64,000 bases of DNA from Muribaculaceae bacterium (GCA_017396945.1 JAFQKI010000009.1:1-64000), one strand, 5' to 3'; shown: positions 1 to 8,377, numbered from the stretch's first letter. Numbers and translations are program-made. Notes: generated by a model not told the origin, from the sequence alone.

Positions 1-1
1 C

Positions 2-892
2 ATCAGTGCAGTTGAGACAATCGGCGGTAAAGTAATCGCGTGCAACTTGGCGGCAGGTGCGTCAAGCGTCCTCGATGTTTATATTTGGGACAACGACAAC
101 GCGACACCCACTAAGTTGTTGTCAACCACTGAGCATGGAGGTGGACGTGCCGGAGACGCGATGTCGGTAAGCGGCGACTTGACCAATGGTAAAATCTGGT
201 TCTGCTACGATAGCAGTGTCTTCTACTATACTATTAAGAATGGTGCTGTGACATCTACAACTCCTACAGTTATTGGTTTGACTAAAGATGGTGCAGCTTA
301 TGTGGTTTCATCCGGTTCTGCTGCTTCAAATATCACAGTTGAAAGCGACGGTTCTTTCTGGGTATCTTCTAAAGATTATGTCGCTACTCACTTCAGTTCA
401 ACCGGTGCGTACATTGAAACTATGGATGTTAATGCTGTAGGTAACAAGCAAGGTGCTGATGTGAAGATTTTCACTCTTGGCAACAAGAAATATGCTGCGG
501 TTGCTACTTACAAAAACACCAGCAACACAACTCTTGCCGATGGTGCATTCTCTTTGATTGATGTTACAAGTGGTTACAATGCAAGCTCTGCAATAGGAAC
601 TTATCCTTCTGCCGGTCTTGGTGGTACTCGTAACACAAGTTTCCGTACTTCACTCTGTGCCGAAGTCACCGAAAGCGATGTTTATGTGTGGGTTAACGTG
701 CCATTCCAAGGTGTGGCTTGCTACAAATTCAAGCACACAACTGTTGGAGTCGAAGATATTGTGACTACTGAAGAAGATGCTAACGTTCCGGTAGAATACT
801 ACAACCTTCAAGGTATAAAAGTGGAAAATCCTGAAGCCGGTATCTTCATTAAAGTGCAAGGTCGCAATGTCACTAAAGTTTATGTGAAGTAA
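2..892 (+). CDS. Secreted beta-rich protein, 3' part only (DUF4623-like), with PVEYYNLQG-type C-terminal tail
   Basis: The frame is already open at base 2, so the gene starts upstream and only its last 296 residues are visible. The TTG at 47 is probably an internal Leu codon rather than the start. The body is rich in Gly, Ser, Thr and Asn, with repeated short beta-strand-like stretches (for example KIWFCYDSSVFYYTI), which suggests an extracellular beta-propeller or beta-sandwich. It resembles DUF4623 proteins, but I hold that only loosely. The last ~35 residues (PVEYYNLQG, then NPEAGIFIKVQG) match the tail of the secreted protein at 39729-41372. Such tails are common on Bacteroidales secreted proteins and probably act in sorting or anchoring; that role is inferred. 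A hairpin terminator follows about 30 bp after the stop. Substrate and function are unknown. Confidence 0.7.
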   Translation: MSAVETIGGKVIACNLAAGASSVLDVYIWDNDNATPTKLLSTTEHGGGRAGDAMSVSGDLTNGKIWFCYDSSVFYYTIKNGAVTSTTPTVIGLTKDGAAYVVSSGSAASNITVESDGSFWVSSKDYVATHFSSTGAYIETMDVNAVGNKQGADVKIFTLGNKKYAAVATYKNTSNTTLADGAFSLIDVTSGYNASSAIGTYPSAGLGGTRNTSFRTSLCAEVTESDVYVWVNVPFQGVACYKFKHTTVGVEDIVTTEEDANVPVEYYNLQGIKVENPEAGIFIKVQGRNVTKVYVK

Positions 893-920
893 TTCAAAAC
901 AATTATAATCCTTTATTTCG

Positions 921-957
921 GTTGGGGGTTGTCGTGAAGACAATCCCCAACTTTTTT
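921..957 (+). terminator. Intrinsic terminator after the first gene
   Basis: A 13-bp stem (921-933 with 939-951, one G-T pair) closes a GTGAA loop and runs straight into six Ts. It lies 29 bp after the stop at 892. Confidence 0.85.
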
Positions 958-1021
958 ATCGCATTCCACGCATCAGTCACACAGTCCATGCATAACATTA
1001 AGGTAGGCATGTCTTTAATAC

Positions 1022-1060
1022 AAATATGCTGTGTCAATATCAATCAGACACAGCATATTT
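1022..1060. terminator. Perfect 14-bp inverted repeat between convergent genes
   Basis: The arms 1022-1035 and 1047-1060 are exact reverse complements around an 11-nt loop. The T-run on the + side and the shorter one on the - side suggest a terminator serving mainly the glsA-glsB transcript from the right, with the hairpin at 921-957 serving the left gene. A regulatory site is possible but less likely in a convergent gap. Confidence 0.65.
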
Positions 1061-1129
1061 TTGTGATGATTATTCTGTGCGACAAAACGAATAGAAGCAA
1101 AAAAATGTTCCGCAATTGGTAGAAGAGTA

Positions 1130-2062
1130 TTATTCTTCGTTGTAGGTACCGATGTGGCGTTGTTTCTTTTCTTCAAAAATTTCATCGATGGCAAAGAAGA
1201 TACCGCTTTCTTCAACATCGCCAAACTCGTCGTTTATTGCGGTGCCAAACATTTTCATCGTTGGTGACAAGCTCATATAGGCATTGACCAATGGGGGGAT
1301 ATTGTAGCCACACTCTCTAATGGTTTTGTTGAGTATCTTATAGTCTTCCCTAAAGTTCTCGCCTATAAACAAACTTTCCATTGCGCTCTCATCAATTTGA
1401 GAGTCGAGCGGTTTTATTGGACGCACGAGGTTTTCATTGTCCGGGAAGTATTTGTTTAGGAAATACAAGATCATGTTGCGGCATTCGACCGAGTAGTTGG
1501 GATACATTGTCACCTTGCCAAACAGATATTTTATTTCTTTGTGAACCACGGTCAATGCGCCGAGTCCGTCCCATAGATTGTCTAATGCGTACAATGCTTT
1601 TGCGCCGGCACTTGATGATTGGTATTCAAGGCGTACAAACGAGCGACCCAATTCAAGTGTGTAGGGCAGGTAGTCTTTGATAAACTTCTCGGAGAAATTA
1701 AACATGTGTGAGGTGGCAATGTGGGGGATGTTGTTGCCGTCGATTGCTATATTTTTCCCCGTGATGAAGCGATAACCTCCTATAATGAGTTTGGCGTCGG
1801 GATCCCATGCAATGAGTTGTTGGCATGGGGGATTCATTGTGTCAAACTCGTCGATGTCACAAGACTTGCCTGTGCCACCTCCGGCTGTGCGGAATGCGAT
1901 TTCGCGCAATCGTCCAATCTCGCGCATCACATTTGGGGAGTTGTGGGCATCGACTACATATATATGGTTGTTCCCCTTATTGGTATGACGCAGAAAACGC
2001 TCATGAGTGAGTTCCGCTTCAATAAGTTCCAATGGTATCGGGTTAATTATTTGTTCTTCCAT
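1130..2062 (-). CDS. glsB: GNAT-fold N-acyltransferase, probable glycine-lipid synthase subunit GlsB
   Basis: This 310-residue protein has the look of the OlsB/GlsB acyltransferase family: an N-terminal stretch around REIGRLREIAFR, an aromatic/hydrophobic core GGYRFITG and the ELGRSFVRLEYQ block. In Bacteroides, GlsB is known to N-acylate glycine with a 3-hydroxy fatty acid to give commendamide-type lipo-glycine. The neighbour just upstream in transcription (2092-2922) is a PlsC-type O-acyltransferase matching GlsA, and only 29 bp separate them, so the two-step pathway is complete here. It likely acts at the inner face of the membrane with acyl-ACP donors. An ornithine-lipid or other aminolipid product is possible; the substrate cannot be read from sequence alone. 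Confidence 0.75.
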   Translation of the reverse strand: MEEQIINPIPLELIEAELTHERFLRHTNKGNNHIYVVDAHNSPNVMREIGRLREIAFRTAGGGTGKSCDIDEFDTMNPPCQQLIAWDPDAKLIIGGYRFITGKNIAIDGNNIPHIATSHMFNFSEKFIKDYLPYTLELGRSFVRLEYQSSSAGAKALYALDNLWDGLGALTVVHKEIKYLFGKVTMYPNYSVECRNMILYFLNKYFPDNENLVRPIKPLDSQIDESAMESLFIGENFREDYKILNKTIRECGYNIPPLVNAYMSLSPTMKMFGTAINDEFGDVEESGIFFAIDEIFEEKKQRHIGTYNEE

Positions 2063-2091
2063 TGACAGTCGTTGTAAATGAAGTTTTGTTG

Positions 2092-2922
2092 CTACTTTAA
2101 GTTATATACAATTTCTTTAATCTCATCGGCTTGACGTTGAGCGTCTTTACCTGATTTTAATGAATCCCACTTGATAGGCTCTCCTATCACAACCGAGAAC
2201 TCTTTGTTTTCGCTACGGAACACCTCGCGAGGAAGATATATCATCTCGATATTGAACTTCAAACCGAGGCAGGTGCGAAATTTTGCAAATTTATAAAAAA
2301 ATCCTGAATTTTCCCCATTAAACTTCAACGGAATTATGTTTCTATGGTATTCTACGCTTTTGTTGACAAACATTTTTTGCCATTGTAGGTCGGCGATTAC
2401 TCCGCCTTTTTGGCGGCGAGATACCAAGCCTGCGGGAAATATGATGATTGGGTCATTTCCGGTAAATGCCTCTTCTATAGCTTTTAGTGATGCGCGACTT
2501 TGCTTGCCATGCTTGTTGATAGGAAGAAATACCCCTGTAAGTGGTTTTATTGCCATCAGTAGGTCGTTGACAATAAAATGGATTTTGCCACCATATACTC
2601 GTGTGACATAATCAATCAATGCTATTCCGTCAAGACCGCCGAGAGGGTGATTTGATACAATTACAACACGACGATCGGTGTCGGGGTGTAGATTCTGCTC
2701 GCCTGTGACTTTTATGCCTACGTTGAGGTCATCAAGTACTCCGCGACAGAAATCGGCATCGCGACGCCCGCGATTGCGCTCAAGTAACCAATTCAATCGC
2801 TCTTGACACACAGTGCGCTCAAGCCAACGGATTATAAATCGGGGTATGAATTTATAATAGCGTGATGCTCGTTGGCGCAACACACTATCAATATCAATTT
2901 TTATTACCTCATCTTCTTTCAC
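2092..2922 (-). CDS. glsA: PlsC-like O-acyltransferase, probable glycine-lipid synthase subunit GlsA
   Basis: This 276-residue protein has the 1-acylglycerol-phosphate acyltransferase layout. The catalytic block is NHPLGGLDG with H92 and D98, an H-X5-D spacing instead of the usual H-X4-D; I believe this spacing is typical of the hemolysin-like branch. A second block, FPAGLVSRR (residues 162-170), stands where EGTRS-type residues bind phosphate or acceptor. No clear transmembrane helix is seen, so it is probably peripheral. In glycine-lipid synthesis GlsA adds the second, ester-linked acyl chain to the product of GlsB, which is encoded 29 bp downstream. The gene is first of the pair; the next gene upstream (2976-4076) is co-oriented across a 53-bp gap. 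Confidence 0.75.
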   Translation of the reverse strand: MKEDEVIKIDIDSVLRQRASRYYKFIPRFIIRWLERTVCQERLNWLLERNRGRRDADFCRGVLDDLNVGIKVTGEQNLHPDTDRRVVIVSNHPLGGLDGIALIDYVTRVYGGKIHFIVNDLLMAIKPLTGVFLPINKHGKQSRASLKAIEEAFTGNDPIIIFPAGLVSRRQKGGVIADLQWQKMFVNKSVEYHRNIIPLKFNGENSGFFYKFAKFRTCLGLKFNIEMIYLPREVFRSENKEFSVVIGEPIKWDSLKSGKDAQRQADEIKEIVYNLK

Positions 2923-2975
2923 ACTGCAAAATTACTCATTTTTCCGCTATCTACCATTGTATTTGGCTGGAATTG

Positions 2976-4076
2976 CTACTTCTCTTCAGATAGAGTTATC
3001 CCTCGGTTGGTGAGAAATTCGATGACTTGTTGTTTAAATTGTTTATCGGTTATGGTCTCTATTACATCATTTAAATAGTTTCTGCTATAACCTAATGTAG
3101 TATTATCGATCCAGTTCTTACACACTCCATCGGCAATTTCGTGGTCACTCATTATTAATCGAAACATCTTTTCCGGATTACGGATGGTGAAGAAATTTAT
3201 AAGGCCTATTTCGTTATATTTGATGAGACGTAGTATATTTGTTTTAGATGGGAAAGTAGTATAAGGAAGAAATTTTAACTGACGAAAGCTAAAATCTCTC
3301 ATTAAATCAGAAAATGTATATATATCATTGAAAGGTTGTGAGATGTAGAAATCATTTGAAATTTTATCAAAATCATTCTCGTTAAGTGTTATGTTTTTCA
3401 AATGAAATTTTCCGTCAGGAGTAAAATAATAGCTAAAATCTTCATCACACATTAAGTAATCCTTATAACTATTAAAATACTCTTCTTTCGATTCCAATTT
3501 CAATATATTATATCTGATTGTTCGGTTTACAAGAATTGAGTCTGTAGTAATATTGTATTTTGAATGGTATTTAGATGAAATCATGAAGTAGTCATCATGA
3601 TTGATATTATTTGAACGTTCTATGATGTAATCTGCGATATATGATTCTTCTATAATATCATATAGTAATATGGCATCGATAAATCTACCATCGTTTCTAT
3701 ATGTGGCAATTATTCCATGATTTCCGGCTCCAGGAGTATTCCAATTAAACAGACATACGGATATATTGGGGGATAATGGCTTTATTTCAAATAATGATAT
3801 ATTCTCTGCGTCAATTGCCATTGTGAATTGTAATGGTAAAAGTTCATAATAAGGACAACCATAGATGTTATAGAATGATTTGGAAATGGTTGGGTTGTTG
3901 AGCGCGTAAACAAATATCTCTTTGGGATACTGTTTACAATATGCTTCAAATTGTTCGGTATCTTTCTCTCTCAGTAATTTTAGTATTTCGCTTCGGGTTG
4001 GGGCTTGATCCTCAGCAAGGATTGTAGTGTTTAAAGAAATTAAAAAAAAAGCGATTAATAGTTGTAGATGTTTCAT
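2976..4076 (-). CDS. Orphan secreted protein, function unknown
   Basis: The 366-residue product starts with a clear signal peptide (MKHLQLLIAFFLISLNTTILA, cut near residue 21-22). After that I recognise no domain. The sequence is rich in Ile, Asn, Tyr, Phe, Asp and Ser. The N-terminal part (RSEILKLLREKDTEQFEAYC) and the C-terminal part (NYLNDVIETITDKQFKQQVI) look helical, and the middle looks beta-rich. The DNA is visibly more AT-rich than the flanking glsA and hydrolase genes, which may mean horizontal acquisition or weak expression. No lipobox was found, so a soluble periplasmic protein is most likely. It could be co-transcribed with glsA-glsB downstream, but nothing shows a functional link. 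Confidence 0.7.
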   Translation of the reverse strand: MKHLQLLIAFFLISLNTTILAEDQAPTRSEILKLLREKDTEQFEAYCKQYPKEIFVYALNNPTISKSFYNIYGCPYYELLPLQFTMAIDAENISLFEIKPLSPNISVCLFNWNTPGAGNHGIIATYRNDGRFIDAILLYDIIEESYIADYIIERSNNINHDDYFMISSKYHSKYNITTDSILVNRTIRYNILKLESKEEYFNSYKDYLMCDEDFSYYFTPDGKFHLKNITLNENDFDKISNDFYISQPFNDIYTFSDLMRDFSFRQLKFLPYTTFPSKTNILRLIKYNEIGLINFFTIRNPEKMFRLIMSDHEIADGVCKNWIDNTTLGYSRNYLNDVIETITDKQFKQQVIEFLTNRGITLSEEK

Positions 4077-4196
4077 ATATTATAGAGGATGAATTATATT
4101 AAAATTTAGTTGTGTAATTAATGTGATTGCTGAAAAAATATGGCTGTTTAATGTTTGTTTTGTGGATCGTGCTAAAAAGTGGCACTATTAGGCTCA

Positions 4197-4204
4197 TATA
4201 TTTG
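4197..4204 (+). promoter_or_regulatory. -7 promoter element for the 70-residue protein gene
   Basis: TATATTTG fits the Bacteroidota -7 consensus TAnnTTTG and lies 20 bp before the ATG at 4225. No good TTTG box sits 19-20 bp upstream, so the match is partial. Confidence 0.5.
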
Positions 4205-4224
4205 TGTTGTAAAATTAAACTATT

Positions 4225-4437
4225 ATGGCAACGATAAATTTTTCAGATGTTATTTATGTGACATTGATGCAACGAGGAAATGTATTAGCTTCAGTCAAAC
4301 TTAGTGGAGTGACCTCTGCTACAGCTGTGTTAAAAGCTTTGCTAAATGTGGTTTCAAAAGGTTTGGGTATGGTAACACTTACAGTGCGTAATAGCACGCA
4401 AGGTTGGACACATCGACAAGCTTTGTTGTTGAAATAA
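4225..4437 (+). CDS. Small 70-residue cytoplasmic protein, function unknown
   Basis: The ORF runs from ATG 4225 to TAA 4437 and encodes 70 residues beginning MATINFSDVIYVTLMQRG and containing TVRNSTQGWTHR near the end. The alternating hydrophobic pattern suggests a small alpha/beta fold, with strands around residues 3-14, 19-26 and 49-54 and one central helix (SATAVLKALLNVVSKG). There is no signal peptide. It has its own -7 element just upstream and ends 7 bp from the convergent hydrolase gene. I have the impression that similar small proteins recur in Bacteroidales, but I cannot name a family. The reverse strand also holds a 64-codon ORF, but the coherent fold pattern and the promoter favour this strand. 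Confidence 0.6.
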   Translation: MATINFSDVIYVTLMQRGNVLASVKLSGVTSATAVLKALLNVVSKGLGMVTLTVRNSTQGWTHRQALLLK

Positions 4438-4444
4438 AACATAA

Positions 4445-5248
4445 TCAACGACGTTTCTTTTTAAGTTTCAATCCTCGATAAGCATTATTGAGATCGGAAT
4501 TTACAATACTGATTTCTCGATTTACGGGGCGAAGTGAGTCGTTTAACGAATGAGACATGAGCCAATCATAGGTCTCTACCATGTAAAATAATCGTGCAAG
4601 ACGACCATGATTTACCCCTTTCCACTCGTCATATCTCAATCTTGTTGTGTCGCCACATTCTATCATCGCATCAACTACCAAACGTGATTGTTTAACTGAC
4701 ACAGCACGGTCGGCGGTACCATGAATAATCCATAAGGGGACCTCGTTGAGTCCGCTGTAATCTTTTACTGTACCTCCACCACATAATGCCATTGCCGCAG
4801 CTACACGGTTGGGATAGGTTGCGGTGTAGTCGATAGTGCCATATCCACCAAGGCTCATGCCAAGTATATAAACACGAGTTGTGTCGATCGAGTGATTTTC
4901 AATTGCCCAATCGAGTAGATTGTTTATTTTAAGCGGGTTCCATGCTCCGCCTGGATTTTGTGGGGCGAGTATGTAGGCGTTGATTTCTCGACCTCCCTCT
5001 ACGGCATGGACCGTTCCATAACGTAACACTTTATTGAGATTGCGTCCACATAGACTTGCCCCATGAAGAAATATCACGATTGGTTTCTGCACTACGTTGC
5101 CAAGAGAGTCAACCGAAAGAGAGTCAGGTTCATAGAGCCAAAAGTTATAACCATTTTCCACCTCTTTTTTATGAGATGTCAGCTTGGCGTTTGTGAAAAT
5201 CGCCGATGCGATAAGCAGTATTGCTATGATTGACAGTATTTTTTTCAT
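4445..5248 (-). CDS. Secreted alpha/beta-hydrolase (esterase/peptidase-like)
   Basis: The 267-residue protein has a signal peptide (MKKILSIIAILLIASAIFTNA) and a compact alpha/beta-hydrolase domain. The oxyanion region is FLHGAS (residues 60-65), the nucleophile elbow is GMSLGGYG with Ser132, and the likely partners are Asp180 in HGTADRAV and His214 in GVNHGR. This is the layout of dienelactone-hydrolase/PHB-depolymerase-like esterases and small prolyl-oligopeptidase relatives; carbohydrate esterases of this kind are common in gut Bacteroidales. Its start ATG overlaps the stop of the upstream beta-propeller lipoprotein gene by 4 bp (5245-5248), so the two are translationally coupled and probably work at the same place in the envelope. 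The substrate is not evident. Confidence 0.8.
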   Translation of the reverse strand: MKKILSIIAILLIASAIFTNAKLTSHKKEVENGYNFWLYEPDSLSVDSLGNVVQKPIVIFLHGASLCGRNLNKVLRYGTVHAVEGGREINAYILAPQNPGGAWNPLKINNLLDWAIENHSIDTTRVYILGMSLGGYGTIDYTATYPNRVAAAMALCGGGTVKDYSGLNEVPLWIIHGTADRAVSVKQSRLVVDAMIECGDTTRLRYDEWKGVNHGRLARLFYMVETYDWLMSHSLNDSLRPVNREISIVNSDLNNAYRGLKLKKKRR

Positions 5249-6840
5249 TCGATAGAGAGCTTATATATTTCACGACCACGCGAGCCGCATACTATTTTAT
5301 TGCCTATTATGATGGGCGATGATTCAAAGTTGTTGGCTATATGTTGTTTAAGTAACACGGCACCATTTTTTCCTCTGATTATGTATAGGTTGCCCGATGT
5401 GTCACCGGTAACGATAAACATTTCATTGTTTTCATTGTAGAGAGCAATCGGTGAACTCCATGAATAGTTGTTGAGAGTTACACGATATTTAATCTCACCT
5501 GTGTTTTTATCCATTGCGACAAATTCTCCCATATTTCCTCTCTCAATGACGCAGAAGTTAGAGAATATCAACCCCTCGCAATCTCCTTTGCCGATGAGGG
5601 GTGATGCAAACATGCCCCCCTCGCGCAATTTGCCTCCGATAGAGTCGCAGCGACCGGCAATTTTTTGTTCCCAAACCAGTTCTCCGTTTAGTCCGTTGAG
5701 CTTTACAAAATAGGAATATCCCGATAAGCCTTGACGTTGGATTTCGCATCCGGTATAAATATATGGTGTGCCGTTTTCTTCTTCAACAACAATAGTCGCG
5801 TCAGTATCATCGTGATTGGAGTAGTGCCACACCGGTTTGAGATTGTCGAGATTTATTGCTATGATATTTCCGTGGTTATCTCCAAAATAACCATAGTTGC
5901 GACTCACTGCTAAAGATGATTCGATCCCCGGACTGCCATAACCGGCATGATAGGGATTGTAGCGTAGGGTAGAATGAAGTTTCACTGAGTCTCCGTCACA
6001 ATAGAGTTTGTAGATAGTCCCATTCTCTCCAAGGCGGAACATAAAATCTCCTACCGCAATAGGTGATGGATCGTATGCCCCCCAACCTTTCCATGCGTTG
6101 TTGTCTTTTGGGAACATTGACACAAGTTTGTGATTGTAGAGATTTATAATCATAGCACCAAAAGGTTGTTCGCAAGGAATGCCATGACCTATGTATAGGT
6201 TGCCGTTCATGGATGGGTCGATTGACATTGTGCCTTTTATCGGGTTTACTACGTCGTAAGGTGTGCGAGATTCCTTACCTGTCTTATAGTCGATAAAATA
6301 GACTTTTCCACATAGAGAACCTATGAAAATCTCTTCATTAGAGAAGGCATCAGTTAGAAATTGAGATGCTTCTGAACGTATGCGAGACATTTGTTCGTTG
6401 TTCCATTTGACATATAGTGGTTGTCCGGTCCAACCTGAGCCTCCGCCCCAAATGCCAAAATCAGATTCTCTGTCATCATAGTCGGTGTAAAATACCCAAT
6501 CAACTGCAACTTTGGATGGAGTTCCTTTTATCGTGTCACTGAATGATGGTTGACGAGATGGGTCACCACGGAATGTTAAAATGCTGGAATTAGAAGAGTA
6601 TTGATTGTTGATGTTTCGCAATTCCCCGGAAATGTTGGGTAGCATAGTGTCAATTTTGAAATGTAACCTATTGGCTGATACCATCATTGTGTCGGGGTAG
6701 GGGAGACATTCCAATGGTTGTGCAGTGGCATTTGCTTCACTTTGGATTGACGTAACATTTTTATTCCCCTTGTTTGTCGAATTACATGCAGTCAATATAA
6801 TTAAGGGTAAGAGTATTGTAAAATTGATGCTTTTTATCAT
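5245..6840 (-). CDS. PQQ-like beta-propeller lipoprotein (BamB-like repeats)
   Basis: I set the start at ATG 6840. That gives a lipoprotein signal, MIKSINFTILLPLIILTAC, with lipidated Cys19; the open frame continues upstream but would add over 100 residues of unlikely sequence across the promoter. The mature 513 residues hold repeated PQQ-type blades, such as GKVYFIDYKTGKE, GNIIAINLDNLKPVW, GEFVAMDKNTGEIKY and GNLYIIRGKNGAVL, giving a seven- or eight-bladed propeller. It is longer than BamB, and no catalytic quinoprotein residues were recognised, so a binding or scaffold role at a membrane face is more likely than an enzyme. It overlaps the downstream hydrolase by 4 bp. A TATCTTTG promoter element lies 33 bp upstream. 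Confidence 0.8.
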   Translation of the reverse strand: MIKSINFTILLPLIILTACNSTNKGNKNVTSIQSEANATAQPLECLPYPDTMMVSANRLHFKIDTMLPNISGELRNINNQYSSNSSILTFRGDPSRQPSFSDTIKGTPSKVAVDWVFYTDYDDRESDFGIWGGGSGWTGQPLYVKWNNEQMSRIRSEASQFLTDAFSNEEIFIGSLCGKVYFIDYKTGKESRTPYDVVNPIKGTMSIDPSMNGNLYIGHGIPCEQPFGAMIINLYNHKLVSMFPKDNNAWKGWGAYDPSPIAVGDFMFRLGENGTIYKLYCDGDSVKLHSTLRYNPYHAGYGSPGIESSLAVSRNYGYFGDNHGNIIAINLDNLKPVWHYSNHDDTDATIVVEEENGTPYIYTGCEIQRQGLSGYSYFVKLNGLNGELVWEQKIAGRCDSIGGKLREGGMFASPLIGKGDCEGLIFSNFCVIERGNMGEFVAMDKNTGEIKYRVTLNNYSWSSPIALYNENNEMFIVTGDTSGNLYIIRGKNGAVLLKQHIANNFESSPIIIGNKIVCGSRGREIYKLSIE

Positions 6841-6872
6841 AATCGGTTGTCGTTCAAACTGATTTGCGGGTG

Positions 6873-6880
6873 CAAAGATA
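6873..6880 (-). promoter_or_regulatory. -7 promoter element of the propeller lipoprotein gene
   Basis: On the minus strand the bases read TATCTTTG, a full match to TAnnTTTG. The element ends 33 bp before the chosen ATG at 6840, which supports that start over the longer reading frame. Confidence 0.6.
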
Positions 6881-6953
6881 ATAAAATATTCGCAAAATGA
6901 GAGTATTATAGGTGTGTTATTGATGCAGTCTATTGGATGATAGATGTTATCTG

Positions 6954-6984
6954 TTGTGGATTTTTTGAAATTGTACTTACTTTG
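6954..6984 (+). promoter_or_regulatory. Promoter of the desulfoferrodoxin gene
   Basis: TTG at 6954-6956 and TTACTTTG at 6977-6984 are spaced by 20 bp, close to the Bacteroidota TTTG-N19-TAnnTTTG pattern with one -7 mismatch. The ATG follows 48 bp later, after an A-rich leader. Confidence 0.55.
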
Positions 6985-7032
6985 CAATACAAACAAAATA
7001 ATTAATATATAAACATTAAAAACAGAATTATT

Positions 7033-7410
7033 ATGGCAACAAAATTTTACAAATGCAATCATTGTGGCAATGTGATAATGAAAGTGGTAGATAAAGGCGT
7101 CCCCGTTGAGTGCTGTGGCGAGAAAATGGAAGAGCTTGTTGCAAACACAGTTGATGCAAGTGCCGAAAAACATGTGCCTGTAGTAACTCGTTTAGATGAA
7201 AAAACAATCAAAGTTGAAGTTGGCAGTGTCGCACACCCAATGCTCCCTGAACATCATATCTCATTTATATATGTAGAAACTAAAAGCGGAGGCGTCAGAG
7301 TTGATTTAAATGACCAGCCTGAAGCTGTAATCAATGTGGGTGACGAACAGGTGGTCGCAGTTTATGAGTATTGCAATCTTCACGGGTTGTGGAAAGTAGC
7401 GGTAGATTGA
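7033..7410 (+). CDS. dfx: Desulfoferrodoxin (class I superoxide reductase)
   Basis: The 125-residue protein has both iron sites of desulfoferrodoxin. Center I, a rubredoxin-like Fe(Cys)4 site, is formed by Cys8, Cys11, Cys27 and Cys28. Center II, the catalytic Fe(His)4Cys site, is formed by His47 (EKHVP), His68 (AHPM), His74 (PEHH), Cys114 and His117 (YCNLHG). The enzyme reduces superoxide to hydrogen peroxide without making oxygen, which suits an anaerobe. It acts in the cytoplasm with rubredoxin-type electron donors. It is a single-gene unit with its own promoter, and its stop lies 1 bp from the stop of the convergent transporter gene. Confidence 0.96.
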   Translation: MATKFYKCNHCGNVIMKVVDKGVPVECCGEKMEELVANTVDASAEKHVPVVTRLDEKTIKVEVGSVAHPMLPEHHISFIYVETKSGGVRVDLNDQPEAVINVGDEQVVAVYEYCNLHGLWKVAVD

Positions 7411-7411
7411 T

Positions 7412-8323
7412 TTAAGACTTCAACTTTTGGTTGTGTCGATATAATTGCCAAGAGTTGATTGTGTTTTGCCAAAACACGTATGATGCGGGGCCGATTGACG
7501 ACAACGGATTTAAATAAGTGAGTGACATCCATACAGCCAACACGGTGTTTTTCTGACCTAAACCTTGCCCCCCAACAACCTTGTCGCCACATTTGCCCCC
7601 CATTTTACGTCCAAAATAGAATTGCGAGCAGCACACGATGCCTGAGCAAATGGCAATCAGGGAAATTGTAAATATCATATTGGCGGGTTCCTTAATTACA
7701 AAGGAAACCGCCTTCCCTACAACAATAAATAGTGCTATTGCCCAGATGTAGAATGATACAGATTGCCGTGATGCAATCTCTTTGTGAGCGCGAGGTGATA
7801 TTTTTTTTAGAATTAGAGCCAGCAATAATGGAAGTATCAGCATTGGCACTACACGAGAGCATATTGTTAATGTTGTTTCATATAGATTGAGGTCTCCGGT
7901 TCCATTTATTAACGGAAAAATCATAGGTGCGAGAATTGCAACTGCGAGGTTGCTGATTATTGAAAATGAGGCGAGTCGAGAGATACTGCCACCGAGCATG
8001 CCGGTAATTACAGGTGCGGCAGTGGCAACCGGACAAAATACACACATAAACGTGCCTTGAGCCACCTCTTTACCTATGGGTAATAATATGAAATAGACAG
8101 CAATAGACCCTAAAATTTGTATTGATACAAGCCACCATGCCAACCTGGTTAATCTAAACTCTTTGATGTTTACTTTGCAAAAAGTTATAAGTAGCATCGC
8201 AAATATCAGATAGGATGATAAAAAAGAAATTTTATCAATAATATCGTGCATGAAAATTCCTCCTGCCATTGCGATTGGCAGTATCCATGGTTTTAGCCGT
8301 TGACGCAGTTGTGACGCTTTCAT
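7412..8323 (-). CDS. Bile acid:sodium symporter (BASS)-type membrane transporter
   Basis: The 303-residue protein is almost entirely hydrophobic helices (about nine to ten). It carries BASS-like features: the CPVATAAPVITGMLGG segment in the first half, the unwound-helix region expected for sodium and substrate binding, and the GLGQKNTVLAVWMSLTYLNP segment near the end. BASS proteins couple sodium to uptake of bile acids, pantoate, pyruvate or other organic anions, so bile acid is only one option. It is divergent from a Crp-family regulator gene 95 bp away, which may control it. A TAACTTTG element ends 6 bp before this ATG, so the mRNA is either nearly leaderless or starts translation at a later ATG, such as Met19. 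Confidence 0.75.
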   Translation of the reverse strand: MKASQLRQRLKPWILPIAMAGGIFMHDIIDKISFLSSYLIFAMLLITFCKVNIKEFRLTRLAWWLVSIQILGSIAVYFILLPIGKEVAQGTFMCVFCPVATAAPVITGMLGGSISRLASFSIISNLAVAILAPMIFPLINGTGDLNLYETTLTICSRVVPMLILPLLLALILKKISPRAHKEIASRQSVSFYIWAIALFIVVGKAVSFVIKEPANMIFTISLIAICSGIVCCSQFYFGRKMGGKCGDKVVGGQGLGQKNTVLAVWMSLTYLNPLSSIGPASYVFWQNTINSWQLYRHNQKLKS

Positions 8324-8328
8324 GACTG

Positions 8329-8336
8329 CAAAGTTA
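8329..8336 (-). promoter_or_regulatory. -7 element of the BASS transporter gene
   Basis: The minus strand reads TAACTTTG, ending only 5 nt before the annotated ATG at 8323. This implies a leaderless message or a downstream start. Confidence 0.5.
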
Positions 8337-8377
8337 CAAATTCCACCTCTTAATTGTGCCTTTTAACTAAATTTTTG

